Assembly: GCA_963817635.1 (NCBI GenBank) | Contig: CAWFPR010000002.1 | Coordinates: 124,001 to 188,000 of the forward strand | Direction of reading: 5' to 3' | Length of the DNA stretch: 64,000 nt | Origin: CAWFPR01 sp963817635 | GTDB taxonomy: Bacteria > Acidobacteriota > Vicinamibacteria > Vicinamibacterales > 2-12-FULL-66-21 | In this document: positions 36,372 through 47,310 of the stretch, one piece after another | Layout: every line of letters begins with the position of its first letter | Position numbering within the stretch: position 1 is the stretch's first letter | Notes under the pieces: generated by a model | Told to the model about the DNA's origin: nothing | The model's input: the letters and a program-made list of their open reading frames with translations, nothing else | Database searches by the model: none | Position numbers and translations under genes: made by a program

Positions 36372-37420
36372 GCGGGACAGGGCTGTTTCGGACGATTCGG
36401 ACGGGGCTGGCGCCCGCGGCCAAGCGCATCGTGCTCCGGGCCGGCGGCTACGGCGCCATCCGCCGGCTGCGCTCGAACGCCGACGTGGCGATCCTGCGCT
36501 ACCACGCCGTCTGCGGCCCGGAAGGGCACGCCTACGCGAGCCCCGCGATCTCGGTCGCGCCGGAGACCTTCGAGCGCCACGTCGCCTACCTGGCCGGGCA
36601 CTACCGCGTGATGCCGCTGCCGGACGTGGTGGCCGCGATGGCGGCCGGCCGCACGCTGCCGAAGGACACGGTCGTCTTCACGTTCGACGACGGGTATGCG
36701 GACAACCTGGACGCGGCGCGCGTGCTGCACCGCCACGGCGTGAGCGGCACGTTCTACATCACGGCCGGCTGCCTGGCGGGCGGCCAGCCGTTCTGGCCGT
36801 CCGAGCTGCGGCACCTGCTGCGGCACCTGCCGGCCGGCGCGCACACGCTCGAGGCCGGCGCCGCGAAGGTCACGCTGGACGTGTCCGGCGAGGCGAGCCG
36901 CAGCGCGGCGGTCGGGACGCTCACGCGGCTCTTCAAGGCGCATCCGATCCCGGTGCGTGAGGCGCTGCGGGCGCAGCTGCGCGAGGCCGCGGCCGCGCCG
37001 CCGATGCCGCGCGTGATGCTGACGTGGGAGGAGCTGGCGGAGATGGGGCGCCTCGGCATGACGGTCGGCGCGCACACGCTGACGCATCCGAACCTGCCGA
37101 GCGCGGGGCTCGCGGAGGCGACGACGGAAATCACGTCGTGCCGGCAGCGGCTCGAAGGCGAGCTGGGTCTTTCGGTGACGATGTTCTCGTACCCCAACGG
37201 GGGCGCCGAACGGTACTACACGCCCGAACTCCAGCGCGCGGTGCGGGACGCGGGATTCCGGGCGGCGACGACCTCGCGCAACGGCTTTGCCGCCGCCGGC
37301 AGCGATCTCTACGCGCTGCGGCGCGTGCAGGTCACCGGGTCGCTCGAAGATCTGGCGTTCGCGCTGGAGGTCGAGCGGTTCATCATGCAGCCGGCGCCGC
37401 GGCGGGGGGAAGAGGCATGA
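36368..37420 (+). CDS. Polysaccharide deacetylase, second type
   Basis: A NodB-family deacetylase of 350 residues, different from the one at 30641. Core motifs: ILRYHAVCGPEGHAYASPAI, FTFDDGYADNLDAARVLHRH with the catalytic FDDGY, VGAHTLTHPNLPSA with the zinc His pair, and MFSYPNGGAERYYTPELQRA. The long insert between the first two motifs is typical of cytoplasmic or membrane-bound EPS deacetylases. The ATG overlaps the stop of the glycosyltransferase and the next gene ATG overlaps its TGA, which points to one operon. Confidence 0.9.
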   Translation: MSGTGLFRTIRTGLAPAAKRIVLRAGGYGAIRRLRSNADVAILRYHAVCGPEGHAYASPAISVAPETFERHVAYLAGHYRVMPLPDVVAAMAAGRTLPKDTVVFTFDDGYADNLDAARVLHRHGVSGTFYITAGCLAGGQPFWPSELRHLLRHLPAGAHTLEAGAAKVTLDVSGEASRSAAVGTLTRLFKAHPIPVREALRAQLREAAAAPPMPRVMLTWEELAEMGRLGMTVGAHTLTHPNLPSAGLAEATTEITSCRQRLEGELGLSVTMFSYPNGGAERYYTPELQRAVRDAGFRAATTSRNGFAAAGSDLYALRRVQVTGSLEDLAFALEVERFIMQPAPRRGEEA

Positions 37421-38843
37421 CGGCCGCGAGCGGGTTCCGCGCGCGGGCGCTGGTGGTGGCGTACGACTTTCCGCCGCACGCCGCGATCGGGACGATGCGG
37501 ACGCTTCGCGTCGTCCGCGAGCTGGACGCGCGCGGCTGGCAGGTCACCGTGCTGACGGGCGATCCGTCCGCGTACCTGCCGGGCACGCCGATCGACCGGG
37601 CGCTGCTGGAGCGTGTGCCGCCCGGTGTTCGCGTGATCGCCGCCGGCGCGATCCGGCCGTGGGATCGTGTCCAGAGCGTCGCGCGGTCGATTCTGCGCCC
37701 CGGCCGGCCCGTCGAGGCCAGCGCCGCCGAGACCCGCCCGAAGGCGGCCGCGGCTCCAGCGGCGCAGAAGAAGGGCGCGGCGTTGAGGCCGCTCGCGGCG
37801 CTGAGCGATCTGATCGATGCCGCGCTGTCGATCCCGGATCGCGAATCCGGGTGGATCGTGCCGGCCCTGACGAAGGGCGTGCTGAAGCAGCTCGGCGCGT
37901 CGAAGCCGGACGTCATCTACTCCTCGTCGCCGCCGTGGAGCGGGCAGCTCGTGGCGGCGGGCCTGAAGGCCGTGCTGCGGCGTCCGTGGGTGACCGATTT
38001 CCGCGACCCGTGGTCGAGAGCGCCGTGGCGCGGCGATCGCTATCAGTTCGCCCTGCGCGCGGCCGCCGCGCTCGAACGGGCCATCGTCCGCCGCGCGGAT
38101 CGCATCGTGTTCGTCGCGGCAGGCAATCGCGACGATTTCGCGGCGCACTACGGGGCGTCCATCGCGTCGAAGTTCGACGTGGTGTCGAACGGCTGCGACC
38201 CGGCCGAGTTCGACGCGCTGCGAGGGACCGTCGCGCCGGCGCCGGACGGCCCGTTCGTCCTGCTGCACGCCGGCTCGCTCTACGCGGGCCGGACGCCGGT
38301 GCCGCTGCTGAACGCCGTCGCGCGCGCGATTGCCGACGGCCGCATACAGCGCGATCGGTTCAGGCTGCGGTTCCTCGGCGTGAACGCGTTGAAGGGGGTC
38401 GATCTGGCCGGCACCTGCCAGGCGCTCGGCATCGGGGACGTCGTCGAGTTCCTTCCGCGCGTGAAGCGCGACGAGAGCCTCCGCGCGATGATGACCGCGT
38501 CCGGACTGCTGCTCCTGCAGCCAGGCCACACGGTGTCGGTCCCCGGGAAGGTGTACCGAATACCTGGCCGCCGGGCGGCCGATTTTCGCGATCGGTGAAG
38601 GGGAAACCGCGGACGTGGTCATGCGGAGCGGCGTCGGCACGTGTGTGAGCGGTGACGATGAACGAGCGATTGCGGATGCGCTGGTCGCCATGGTGAACAG
38701 TGCGTCGATCGAACTGCGGATGCCCGCCCGGGAGCTGTATGACGGCGCAATTGGCGCAGCGCAGGATCGCCGACATTCTGGAATCGACCATCGGCCTTCG
38801 GGCGTTCGAGCCTCTGCCGGCTGACAGCGAGGTGCGGCTGTGA
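37417..38843 (+). CDS. Glycosyltransferase family 4 protein (frameshifts in C-terminal part)
   Basis: A GT-B fold enzyme. N-terminal half: RALVVAYDFPPHAAIGTMRT, PDVIYSSSPPWSGQLVAAGL, VTDFRDPWSRAPWRGDRYQF and IVFVAAGNRDDFAAHYG. C-terminal half: VLLHAGSLYAGRTPVPLLNA and LRFLGVNALKGVDLAGTCQA, with GKVYEYLAAGRPIFAIGEGE in another frame after 38555. The frame shifts again near 38745 before AQRRIADILESTIGL. The native TGA overlaps the next GTG start. A proline/lysine-rich insert (TRPKAAAAPAAQKKGAALRP) is unusual. The donor sugar is not predictable. Confidence 0.85.
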
Positions 38844-39599
38844 CTCACGTATCTGAGGGACTCGCGATCCCGTCCGACTACGTCCGGATGATGGCCCAGG
38901 ACGGCCATGCCAATGTGCCGGCCTTCCTGCATTCGACGGGTGAGATGTTCAGGGATATCGACCTGGCCGGCAAGCGCGTGCTCGAGATCGGGAGCGGGAA
39001 GGGCCTCCTGGCCGTGATGATGGGACTCCAGGGCGCGGAACGCGTCGTCAGCCTCGAGCCGGAGATGGTCGGGGCCACCGCCGGTGTGATTGCCGTTCAG
39101 CGCGAACGGGTCGAGGCCCTGCGCCTGAGCAACGTCGATGTGGTGGTGGGGGACTTCAACACGTGGGAAGGCGCGGCCGGCAGCTTCGACGTCATCGTGT
39201 CGCGTGCGTCGATCAACCATCTGCAGCAGTCCGACCGGCACGCCCTGCGGCACTCGGAAACCTACGCGAACTACGTCGCGGTCGCCAAGCGCATCCACGA
39301 GCCTGCTCGCGCCCGGAGGTGTGTTCATCGCCACCGACGCGTGCCGGTACGCCTTCTTCACGGCGGTTCGCGGGACTGGGCATCCGGCGCCCCTGGCGGA
39401 AAGCGCGATCCGGCGTCAACTGGCGGCACCACCAGAATCCGGGGACGTGGAAACGAATCTTCCGTCAGGCAGGCTTTCGAGCGGGTCGTCGTTGATTTTC
39501 CGGTTCCGTACCGCCTTGCGGCATCTCCGGCCGATCGTGGGAACGTCGCCGGCCAATTTCTTCCTGAAGGGCTCGTTCATTCTCCGGGCGTATCGATGA
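38840..39599 (+). CDS. SAM-dependent methyltransferase (multiple frameshifts)
   Basis: A class I methyltransferase. The first half is clear: GKRVLEIGSGKGLLAVMMGL as SAM motif I, VVVGDFNTWEGAAGSFDVIV and SRASINHLQQSDRHAL. The later part is spread over frames after about 39300 (LLAPGGVFIATDACRYAFFT, then RKARSGVNWRHHQNPGTWKR, then RPIVGTSPANFFLKGSFILR), so at least four indels are needed. The start is GTG at 38840, overlapping the previous stop; the native stop overlaps the ATG of the next gene. Methylation of a glycan or lipid-linked sugar fits the context, but the target is unknown. Confidence 0.75.
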
Positions 39600-41001
39600 A
39601 TACTCGTGCAGCGAATCGCAGACCTGATATCGCGCTGCCGGGGATGCGCGGCATGAGCATCACCGCGATGGTGTGGGCGATTCTGTACTGCGGACTGCTC
39701 CTGTCTTCAGTCGCCAATCCACTCTTCGGGAGCCTGGGGTATCTGCTCGAGTACTACATGCGGCCGCAGCTCAAGTGGTGGGGCGACGACCTGCCGGACC
39801 TGCGCTACAACCTCATCATCTCGGTCGTGCTCGGCGTGACGTTCTTCATGCGGCGGGGCTCCCTCCGGGAGATGCGCGAGATACCCAACCCGGCGCTCAA
39901 GTGGCTGCTGGCCCTCGGCGCCGTCATGCTGTTCGTGACCTTTACGGTTTCGGTCGACACCGGAACGAGCTGGAACTGGATGGTGCAGTGGGTCAAGATG
40001 GCCATCATCTTCCCGTTGCTGGTGGTTGGCGTCATCCGCTCGCGCAATGCCTTCAACCTCTTCGTGGTCACCAACTTCCTGGGTGCGTTCTGGTGGGGCT
40101 GGCAGGCGTGGGTCGATCCGAAGCGCGAGCAGAGCCGCCTGCTGAACATCGGCTCCGGCGATACCCTCAACGACAACTGCGGCCGCGGCGCATCTCGTGG
40201 CGCTCCTCCCTTCGCGATCATTTACCTGCTGACCGAGAAGGACAAACGCTTGCGGGGTGTCGCGCTGGTGGCGACGCCGTTCATCATGAACACGATCATC
40301 CTGTGCAACAGCAGGGGAGCCACCGTGGCTCTGATCGTCGCCATGGCGGCGGGGTTCGTTCTGATCCGCAATCGCTATCGGCTGCGCATGGTGGCGGGGG
40401 CCGTCGCCGTGGCGGCGAGCGTATTCATGCTCGCCGATCAGCAGTTTCTCGATCGGCAGCAGACGACGACGGACTACGAGGAGGACGGCTCGGCCCAGCA
40501 GCGCCTGACCACATGGAACGCCGCCTACCGCCTTGTCAAGGATCGGCCGCTTGGCGCAGGAGGGCGTGGTTTCCACCTGCTGAGCCCGATCTACATCCCG
40601 GACATCGTAGAGGCACACCGCGGCGATCTTCGCGCGCCGCACAACACGTGGGTCATGGTGCCGTGCGAATGGGGCATCCTCGGGCTGATCTGCTTCATCG
40701 GCATCTACGCCTCGGCGTTTCTGATGCTGCAGCGTGTGAAGAAGCGGGCCACGGACGACGAGAAGGGGTTCTACTACTGGCGCGCGTTCGCGATCCAGCT
40801 CTCGATTGTCGGCTTCCTCGTCGCCGGGTTCTTTACCGACAGGCTGTATGCGGAGATTGGATACTGGATGGTTGCGCTGTCGTACAGCCTGTACCGGCTC
40901 CAGTTCACCGAACAGGCCGAGGAGGCGTCGAGGCGCTGGCCCTGGTTCCCGTGGCCGCGACACGTGCCGCGCACGCGGCGCCGCAGGAGGCATACGGCTA
41001 G
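39596..41001 (+). CDS. O-antigen ligase / polymerase-type membrane protein
   Basis: A multi-spanning membrane protein of about 468 residues, similar in order to the exosortase-A-associated O-glycosylation ligase group. Helices include MVWAILYCGLLLSSVANPLF and MAIIFPLLVVGVIRS; the periplasmic loop region has QQRLTTWNAAYRLVKDRPLG and GGRGFHLLSPIYIPDIVEAH. A short stretch near 40177-40203 is out of frame (one base gained, one lost); the native reading there is NAAAAHLVALLPFAIIYLL. The C-terminus also shifts: TAG at 40999-41001 in another frame overlaps the GTG of the next gene. It would polymerise or transfer the glycan on the periplasmic side. Confidence 0.78.
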
Positions 41002-42063
41002 TGCCGTCATCTCTCGACACGGCGGACGTGTTCCGGCCCGTCCTGTCGCGGCTCGAGCCTGACGTCACCGCGCATTACGGCCTCGGGCAGGTGCGCCTGG
41101 TGCCGGCCGGGTCGGAGGACCGCCCCTTCTCGCAGCTCCTCCGGCTGCGGGTGTGCAACGGCGACGACAGCCGCGCCGTGTCCCACCTGTTCGTCAAGAT
41201 CTACAAGCCCAAGCCGCTTCCGGGCGGTCCAGAGGCGATGCGCCAGCGGGTGGCGCACGATTTCGACGCGACGCGGCGCGTCTACGCGGCGATGCTGCCC
41301 CACGGCGACGTCGGCGCCGTGCCGCCCGTGGCCTGCTACCCCGACCTGCTCGCCATCGTCACCGAGCAGGTGGACGGGCCGACGCTGCTCGAATATCTCC
41401 AGAAGCGCGCCGCGTGGGTGCGGTCCGGCGGTCCGGTCGATGAACTGTGCGAGACGATGCGGCGGGTCGGCCGGTGGATCCGCATCTACCAGTCCACCGA
41501 CGACGCGCGCGGCCAGGTCACGATCGAGCACCTGCACGCTTACATCGAGCACAGGCTGAACCGGCTGGTCCAGCACGGCGCCTCGACGCCGGAGTACCGG
41601 CAGCGCGTGCTGAGCCACGTGGACGCCCTCGGCCATCGCGCGGTGCCGGAGGACCTCCGTGAAGTCGCGGTGCATTCCGACCTGGCGCTCGGGAACATCA
41701 TCGTCTCCGGCGACCGCATCGTCGTCCTGGATTTCGCGATGGCGAAGCGCGGCACGCGGCTGCACGACCTCACGCGCCTGGCCGTGCAGCTCGACCTGCT
41801 GTCGGTGAAGCCGCAGTTCGGCAGCCGGGTCATCCGGCGGCTCCAGCTCGCAGCTCCTCGAGGGCTTCGACCCGGCGCTCCGGATGGACCGTCCGATGTT
41901 CCGCCTGCTGACGCTCCTCCATCGGGTCAACCACCTGACCACGCTCTCGGTGAACCGCTTTTCGCCGGCCGAGGCGGTCTACAACGCGCTGGTGCGCCGC
42001 CGTCACCGGCGCTGGATCGCCGCCGAACTCGCCGGCGGGATCGACGGTCCGGAGCCCCGGTGA
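41001..42063 (+). CDS. Lipopolysaccharide-kinase-like protein (APH/Kdo-kinase fold)
   Basis: A protein-kinase-like enzyme of about 353 residues. The catalytic loop is VAVHSDLALGNIIVSGDR, followed by IVVLDFAMAKRGTRLHDLTR with the metal-binding Asp; the Lys motif is HLFVKIYKPKPLPGGPEAM. Such folds phosphorylate sugars in lipopolysaccharide cores or aminoglycosides. Near 41850 a frame change separates LLEGFDPALRMDRPMFRLLT and RRHRRWIAAELAGGIDG, which belong to the same protein. Its GTG start is the last base of the previous stop. It lies between the ligase and the heparinase, so a glycan kinase role is plausible. The substrate is not known. Confidence 0.75.
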
Positions 42064-44392
42064 GCGGCCGCGCCGGGGGCGTAGTCTCCCGCCTCTCCAA
42101 ACTGCGCGCCATGTCGCCGGCCGAAGTGGCCAATCGCGTCAGCTATCGCCTGCTGACGGGCGTCGAGCGCCGGCAGCATCGCCGCGGCGCGCTTGCCAGT
42201 GCCGATCGCCTCGCGCGCGCGCTGGCGCCGCGCCTGCGCGGGAGCGGCTGGCGGCAGCGGCTCCTCGACGCGCGGCGGTCAACCGGCGCGAAATTTCTGC
42301 CGGGCGCGCGCGCGCGGACGGAGATGACGCGGCTGTTCGCCGGGCCGTTCGGGCCGCAGCTCGAGGACACGCTCAGGCACGCCGCGCTGGCGCGCGAGCA
42401 TCGCTTCGAGTTCTTCGGCCAGGAGTTCCAGTACGGCGAGCGAATCGACTGGCAGGCCGACCCCGTCACCGGCCGCCACTGGCCGCCGGTCTATCACGCG
42501 GACGTGCCGGTACACGGCGGCGACGTCGGCTACGGCGACGTGAAGCACGTCTGGGAGTTGAGCCGGCAGCAGTACCTGATCGACCTGGGGAAGGCCCACT
42601 ACCTGACGGGGAGCGACGACGACCTCGACGCGATCCGGCGCCTGGTGCGGAGCTGGGTGGCCGGGAATCCCTATGCCACGGGCGTGAACTGGTCGTGCGC
42701 CCTCGAACCTGCGTTTCGCGCGTGGTCCTGGCTCTGGGCGTACCACCTGACCGCCGGAGCGCTGGACGACGACTTCCACGTCGAGTGGCTTCAGGCGCTC
42801 TACGACCACGGCCGCTTCCTCGCCCGGCACCTCGAGTACTATTCGAGTCCGTACAACCACCTGATCGGCGAAGCCTCCGCCTTGTACGCGCTCGGCGTCT
42901 GCTTCCCGGAATTCGCCGACGCCGCAGGCTGGCGGCGGCAGGGGCGCTCGGTCCTCGAGACGCGGCTCGCGACCGAGTTCTACGCCGACGGCGGGTCGGT
43001 GGAGCAGTCCACCTTCTATCACCACGCGACGGCCGGCTTCTATCTGCTGTCGATGCTGCTCGGCCGCGAGAACGGCGAGGAATTTTCGCCGGCGGTCCGG
43101 GCCGCCGTCGAGCGCGCGATCGAGTTCAGCATGCAGCTTGCGCAGCCCGACGGGAGGACACCGGCGATCGGGGGCGCGGACGACGGGAAGCCGATACGGA
43201 TGGAGCATTTGCCGTTCTGGGACTTCCGGCCGTACCAGGCGATTGGCGCCGTCATGTTCGGCCGGCCCGATTTCAAGATGGCGGCAGGCCGCTTCCATGA
43301 AGATGCGTTGTGGCTGCTCGGCCCGGCCGGCCTCGATGCGTTCGAGGCGCTCGAGAGCCGCGCGCCGCAGTCCTGCTCCATCGTCCTGCCGGCGAGCGGG
43401 TATGCGGTGAGCCGGAGTTCGTGGGAGCCCGACGCGGATTATCTGTGCTTCGACGCCGGCGAGCAGGCCGCCGGGCATGCGGCCCGACAGCGTGCCGAAC
43501 TCGATGCACGGACATGCCGACTGCCTGTCGGTGATCGTCTGCCTGTGGGGCCGGCCGGTGCTCGTGGACTCCGGACTGTATGCCTACAACTGCGGCGGCG
43601 AGTGGGAAGCGCACTTCCGCGAGACCGCCGCGCACAACACGGCGCGCGTGGACGGCCGGGACCAGGCGCGGCACCTGGGCAAGATGGCGTGGTCGAACAG
43701 CTACCGCGCCGCGCTGGAGGCGTCGGAGGTCAGCAGCCGGGAAGCGTGGGTGGTCGGCTCGCACGACGGGTTCGCGCGCGGCCCCGGCGGCGTAACGCAC
43801 CGGCGGGCCGTCTGGCGGCGGCCCGGCGGCTATATCCTCGTCCACGACGAGTTCGCCGGCGAGGGGAGCCACGATCTCGAGGTGAACTACCAGTTCGCGC
43901 CCGGCGAGCTGGCCCTCGGAGACGATCGCGCGGCGTACCGATGGCTTCGCGGAGCTGGCGTGGGTCGGGAGCGAGGCGTGGGCCGCGCACGCGCGCTGCG
44001 GCGGCGAAGGCGCGGCGGACGGGTGGATTTGCGCCAGCCTCGGCGTCAGGCAGGCGGCTCCCAGGTTGACGCTGACGTGCCGTTTCGGCGGCGGCCGCAC
44101 GTCGCTGCTGACGGTCCTCGCACGGGGCCTGTCGCGGGTCCGGACGATCGACCATGAAGGCACGCGGCTGGTGCGCGTTGCGGGAGACGAGGGCATGGAC
44201 TGGATCGCGGCACACGGGATCACGACCGGCGGCGCCATCAGCACCGACGCGCGGCTGGCGGTCTGCCGTTTCGGCGGCGGCGGCGACGGGGACGTGGAGC
44301 AGGCGCGGGTGCAGGGCAGTTTCCTGCGCGTCGATCTGCCGGCGCTGGAGAAGCTGGCGGCACTGGCCGGCCAGGCAGGCGCCTCGCGATGA
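42060..44392 (+). CDS. Heparinase II/III-family polysaccharide lyase (frameshifts)
   Basis: A protein of about 777 residues with an alpha-toroid N-terminal domain (HVWELSRQQYLIDLGKAHYL, VNWSCALEPAFRAWSWLWAY, YNHLIGEASALYALGVCFPE and GGSVEQSTFYHHATAGFYLL) and a beta-sandwich C-terminal domain whose marker is SMHGHADCLSVIVCLWGRPV. The frame changes near 43477 and again near 43945, and the end (RTIDHEGTRLVRVAGDEG) returns to the first frame. No signal peptide is evident at the GTG start, which overlaps the kinase stop. Lyases of this fold cleave uronate polymers, and two uronate-forming dehydrogenases are in the locus. It may trim or recycle the polymer; activity is inferred. Confidence 0.83.
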
Positions 44393-45477
44393 GCGGAACC
44401 CCGCGAAAGATCCTCGAAGTGACGTCGTTCCCGCCCCCGCGGGCGGGGTGGGGCATCCGCGTCGAATTCCTGAAGGCGCGCCTCGACGCAGGAAGGGCAC
44501 GACTGCGTCGTCCTGAACATCGGGACGAGCCGCCGGATCCCCAGCCCCGAGTACGAGACGGTGATGAGCGGCTTCGATTTCGTGCGCAAGGTGTGGCGGT
44601 ACTCGCGCCGCGGGTACGTGGTGCACGCGCACGCCAACGGCGATTCGCCGACCGGCGCCGCGCTGGCGATCACCGCCGAGATCCTCAACCTGCTCTCGGG
44701 ACGGCGCCCGTTCCTGACGTTCCACGCCGGGGTGCAGCAGCGCCACTTTCCGCGCGACCGGAGCGGCCGGCTGACGCTCATGTTCCGGCTGCTGTTCGCC
44801 CTGCCCCGGAGGATCATCTGCAACAGCGAGCCGGTCAAGGCGTGCATCGCCGCGTACGGCGTCGAAGCCGGAGAAGATCGTCGCGATCCCGGCGTTCAGC
44901 CGGCAGTACCTGGAATACCGCACGGTGCCGCTGCCGGCCGGCGCTCGAGGAGTTCCTCGGCCGATATCCGTCGGCCGTGTTCACCTACGTGCGGATGCGG
45001 CCGCTGTTCTATCCGGTCACGCTGATCGACGGCATGGCGGAGGTGATGAGGCAGCGGCCCGACACCGGCCTGGTCATCGTCGGCGGGACCGGCCATGCGG
45101 ACGAAGGCGTGTGGCCGGCCGTGCAGGAGGCGATCCGGCGCCACGGCGTGGCGCGATCGGATCTGCTTCGTGGACGACCTCGATCACGACGCGTTCCTGA
45201 CGGCGCTCGCGGCGTTCGGCGCTGTACCTGCGCACGCCGATCACCGACGGCGTAGCCTCGTCGGTGCTGGAGTCGCTGGCGCTCGGGATTCCGGTCGTCG
45301 CGTGCGAGAACGGCACCCGGCCGCCCGGCGTCCTGACCTACCCGGCGGCCGACGCCGAGCGGATGGCGGCCCTCGTCGCTGCACGTCCTCGCGCATCGGG
45401 ACGAGGCGATCGCGTCGGTGACGATGCACGACGTGCCCGACACGGTCACCGACGAAATCGCGGTGCTGACGTCCTGA
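44389..45477 (+). CDS. Glycosyltransferase family 4 protein (many frameshifts)
   Basis: Pieces of one GT-B enzyme lie in several frames. First frame: KILEVTSFPPPRAGWGIRVE. Next frame: YVVHAHANGDSPTGAALAIT and FLTFHAGVQQRHFPRDRSGR, RRIICNSEPVKACIAAYGV. Back in the first frame: VFTYVRMRPLFYPVTLIDGM and TGLVIVGGTGHADEGVWPAV. Then VDDLDHDAFLTALAAF and, in a third frame, VLESLALGIPVVACENGTRP. At least five indels are required. The ATG overlaps the heparinase stop and the TGA is near the start of the next gene. A sequencing or assembly problem is likely, as the domain order is complete. The sugar added is not predictable. Confidence 0.7.
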
Positions 45478-45478
45478 C

Positions 45479-46621
45479 GTGAAAATCCTCTACCATCACC
45501 GCACGCTCGCCGACGGCGCCGAGGGGATCCACATCGCGTCGATGGTGGAGGCCTTCCGCGCGCTCGGGCACGACGGTGCGGGTGCACGGCATCGCGGCCG
45601 CACCGGGCGGGACCGGATGGAGCGTGGCGAGTGCCGTGCGCCGCACGCTGCCGGGTGTGGCGCTGGAGCTGGCGTCCACGGCCGTGAACCTCCCCGAGTA
45701 CGTGCAGGTGAAGCGGGAGATCGCGCGCTTCGCTCCGGACCTGATCTACAAGCGGCACGGCCGTTACGACGTGGCGGCGCATCGAGGCGGCCCGCCGGGC
45801 GGGGATTCCGTCGGTGCTGGAGGTGAACAGCCTGTTCTCGACGGGTGCGTACCACTCGTTCGAGCCGCTGGCGCTGCGGCGTCTCGCCTCGCGCCTGGAG
45901 CGACGCGGCGCTCGAGCTGCGACGGCTGTCATCGCGGTCTCGAGCGCCGCTGGCCCGCCAGATCGGGACGCTGGTCTCGCGGCCGGTCACCGTCATGCCG
46001 AACGGTGCGGACCCGGAGCTGTTCGACCCGGCCGGGGCGGACCCGCGCGTCGTCCGCGAGCGTCACGGCCTGGGATCGCGGCTGACCATCGGGTGGACGG
46101 GGATCCTGCGGGAGTGGCACGGCGTGGAGCTGCTGCTGGATGCGCTGCCGCTCGTGCCGGACGCGTGCCTGCTGATCGTCGGCGACGGTCCGGCCCGCGC
46201 GGCGCTCGAGGCCCGGGCCGGCGCGCCTGCGGGCCTTCAGGACCGCGTCGTGATCACCGGCCGCGTGCCGCACGAGGCCATGCGCGACCACGTGGCGGCG
46301 ATGGACATCGCCGTCGTCGCCGACGAGCGCACGGGGATTGCGTCGCCGATGAAGCTGGTGGAGTACATGGCGATGGCGCGGGCGGTCGTCGCGCCGCGCC
46401 TGGACAACATCCGCGACCTGGTTGATGACGACGTGGACGGGCTGCTGTTCGCGCAGGGTGATGCCGCGGCGCTTGGCGCGGTGTTCAGGCGGCTGGCCGG
46501 GGACTCCGCCCTCCGCGAGCGCCTCGGCCGCGCCGCGCGCCGGAAGGTCGAGACGACGAGGAACTGGCGCCAGAACGCGATCGGCGTGCTCGGTTTGGTC
46601 GCCAGTCGGGTTCCGCGCTGA
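45479..46621 (+). CDS. Glycosyltransferase family 4 protein (frameshifts)
   Basis: A second GT-B glycosyltransferase with a GTG start at 45479 (MKILYHHRTLADGAEGIHIA). The conserved C-terminal half is in one frame: PVTVMPNGADPELFDPAGAD, RLTIGWTGILREWHGVELLL, ACLLIVGDGPARAALEARAG and SPMKLVEYMAMARAVVAPRL, the donor-binding E-x7-E region. The N-terminal half is split near 45578, 45785 and 45950. It closes the plus-strand block; the end is convergent with the minus-strand acyltransferase, whose open frame runs 385 bases into it. The sugar is unknown. Confidence 0.82.
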
Positions 46622-47241
46622 ATGGAAGCGCGAGCCGACGCGAAGGCTCGTCGTCGGGCGCCCCAACCCGTCCGCGCCGCCGCGGGCGCGCACCTTAGCA
46701 CCCGTGCCGGTACGCCCCCGACGATGGTGCGCGGCGGCACGTCCTTGACGACGACCGCCCCTGCCGCCACCACGGCTCCGGTTCCGATGCGGACGCCGTC
46801 CAGAACACACACGCCTGCTCCAACCCACACGTCGTCTTCGATCACGATACCGTCGGCCGTGGAGCCCTGTTCGTGAATCGGCAGATCGAGCCGATCGAAC
46901 TTGTGCATGGAGGGAACTATGACCGTGTGCGCGGCAATCCTGACGTAGTCGCCGATCGCCAGCCCGCCGGTTCCGTAAAGCACACACAAGGGATTCACCG
47001 AGCAGTGTGCCCCGATTGTGACGGAGCCGCCCATGGAATAGATCTGCGCCCCACGCCGAATCTTGGAGTGGTCGCCGATCCGCACGAATTCGGCTGGGCG
47101 CCCGCTCGGTCCCGCCTGAATGCTGACAAGTTCTGCAATATGCGTGTCTTCGCCGATGGCAACATTGTGTCCAACGATCGTCGCCCTGGCGTGCAGGAAC
47201 GAGTTCGTGGGAACCCGGTTAGCCAGACGGAGCCAGTCCAT
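46237..47241 (-). CDS. Hexapeptide-repeat acyltransferase (real 3' end probably near 46.65 kb)
   Basis: A left-handed beta-helix acyltransferase, probably O- or N-acetylating a sugar with acetyl-CoA. Hexapeptide repeats are clear: GHNVAIGEDTHIAELVSIQA, GDHSKIRRGAQIYSMGGSVT, GDYVRIAAHTVIVPSMHKFD and VIEDDVWVGAGVCVLDGVRI followed by GTGAVVAAGAVVVKDVPPRT. The WbbJ-like end IVGGVPARVLR is at about nt 46690. The open frame then continues 450 bases without homology, antisense to the glycosyltransferase; I would place the true stop near 46650, as a missed stop after a one-base error. It begins a minus-strand block with a glycosyltransferase and a flippase upstream. Confidence 0.75.
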   Translation of the reverse strand: MDWLRLANRVPTNSFLHARATIVGHNVAIGEDTHIAELVSIQAGPSGRPAEFVRIGDHSKIRRGAQIYSMGGSVTIGAHCSVNPLCVLYGTGGLAIGDYVRIAAHTVIVPSMHKFDRLDLPIHEQGSTADGIVIEDDVWVGAGVCVLDGVRIGTGAVVAAGAVVVKDVPPRTIVGGVPARVLRCAPAAARTGWGARRRAFASARASIQRGTRLATKPSTPIAFWRQFLVVSTFRRAARPRRSRRAESPASRLNTAPSAAASPCANSSPSTSSSTRSRMLSRRGATTARAIAMYSTSFIGDAIPVRSSATTAMSIAATWSRMASCGTRPVITTRS

Positions 47242-47310
47242 CCGGCGCCTGCGTGATTCTCCTGCACCGATTCGCAGCTGTTTGAGCAGATTAGCAATCC
47301 GCCGGGCTGT

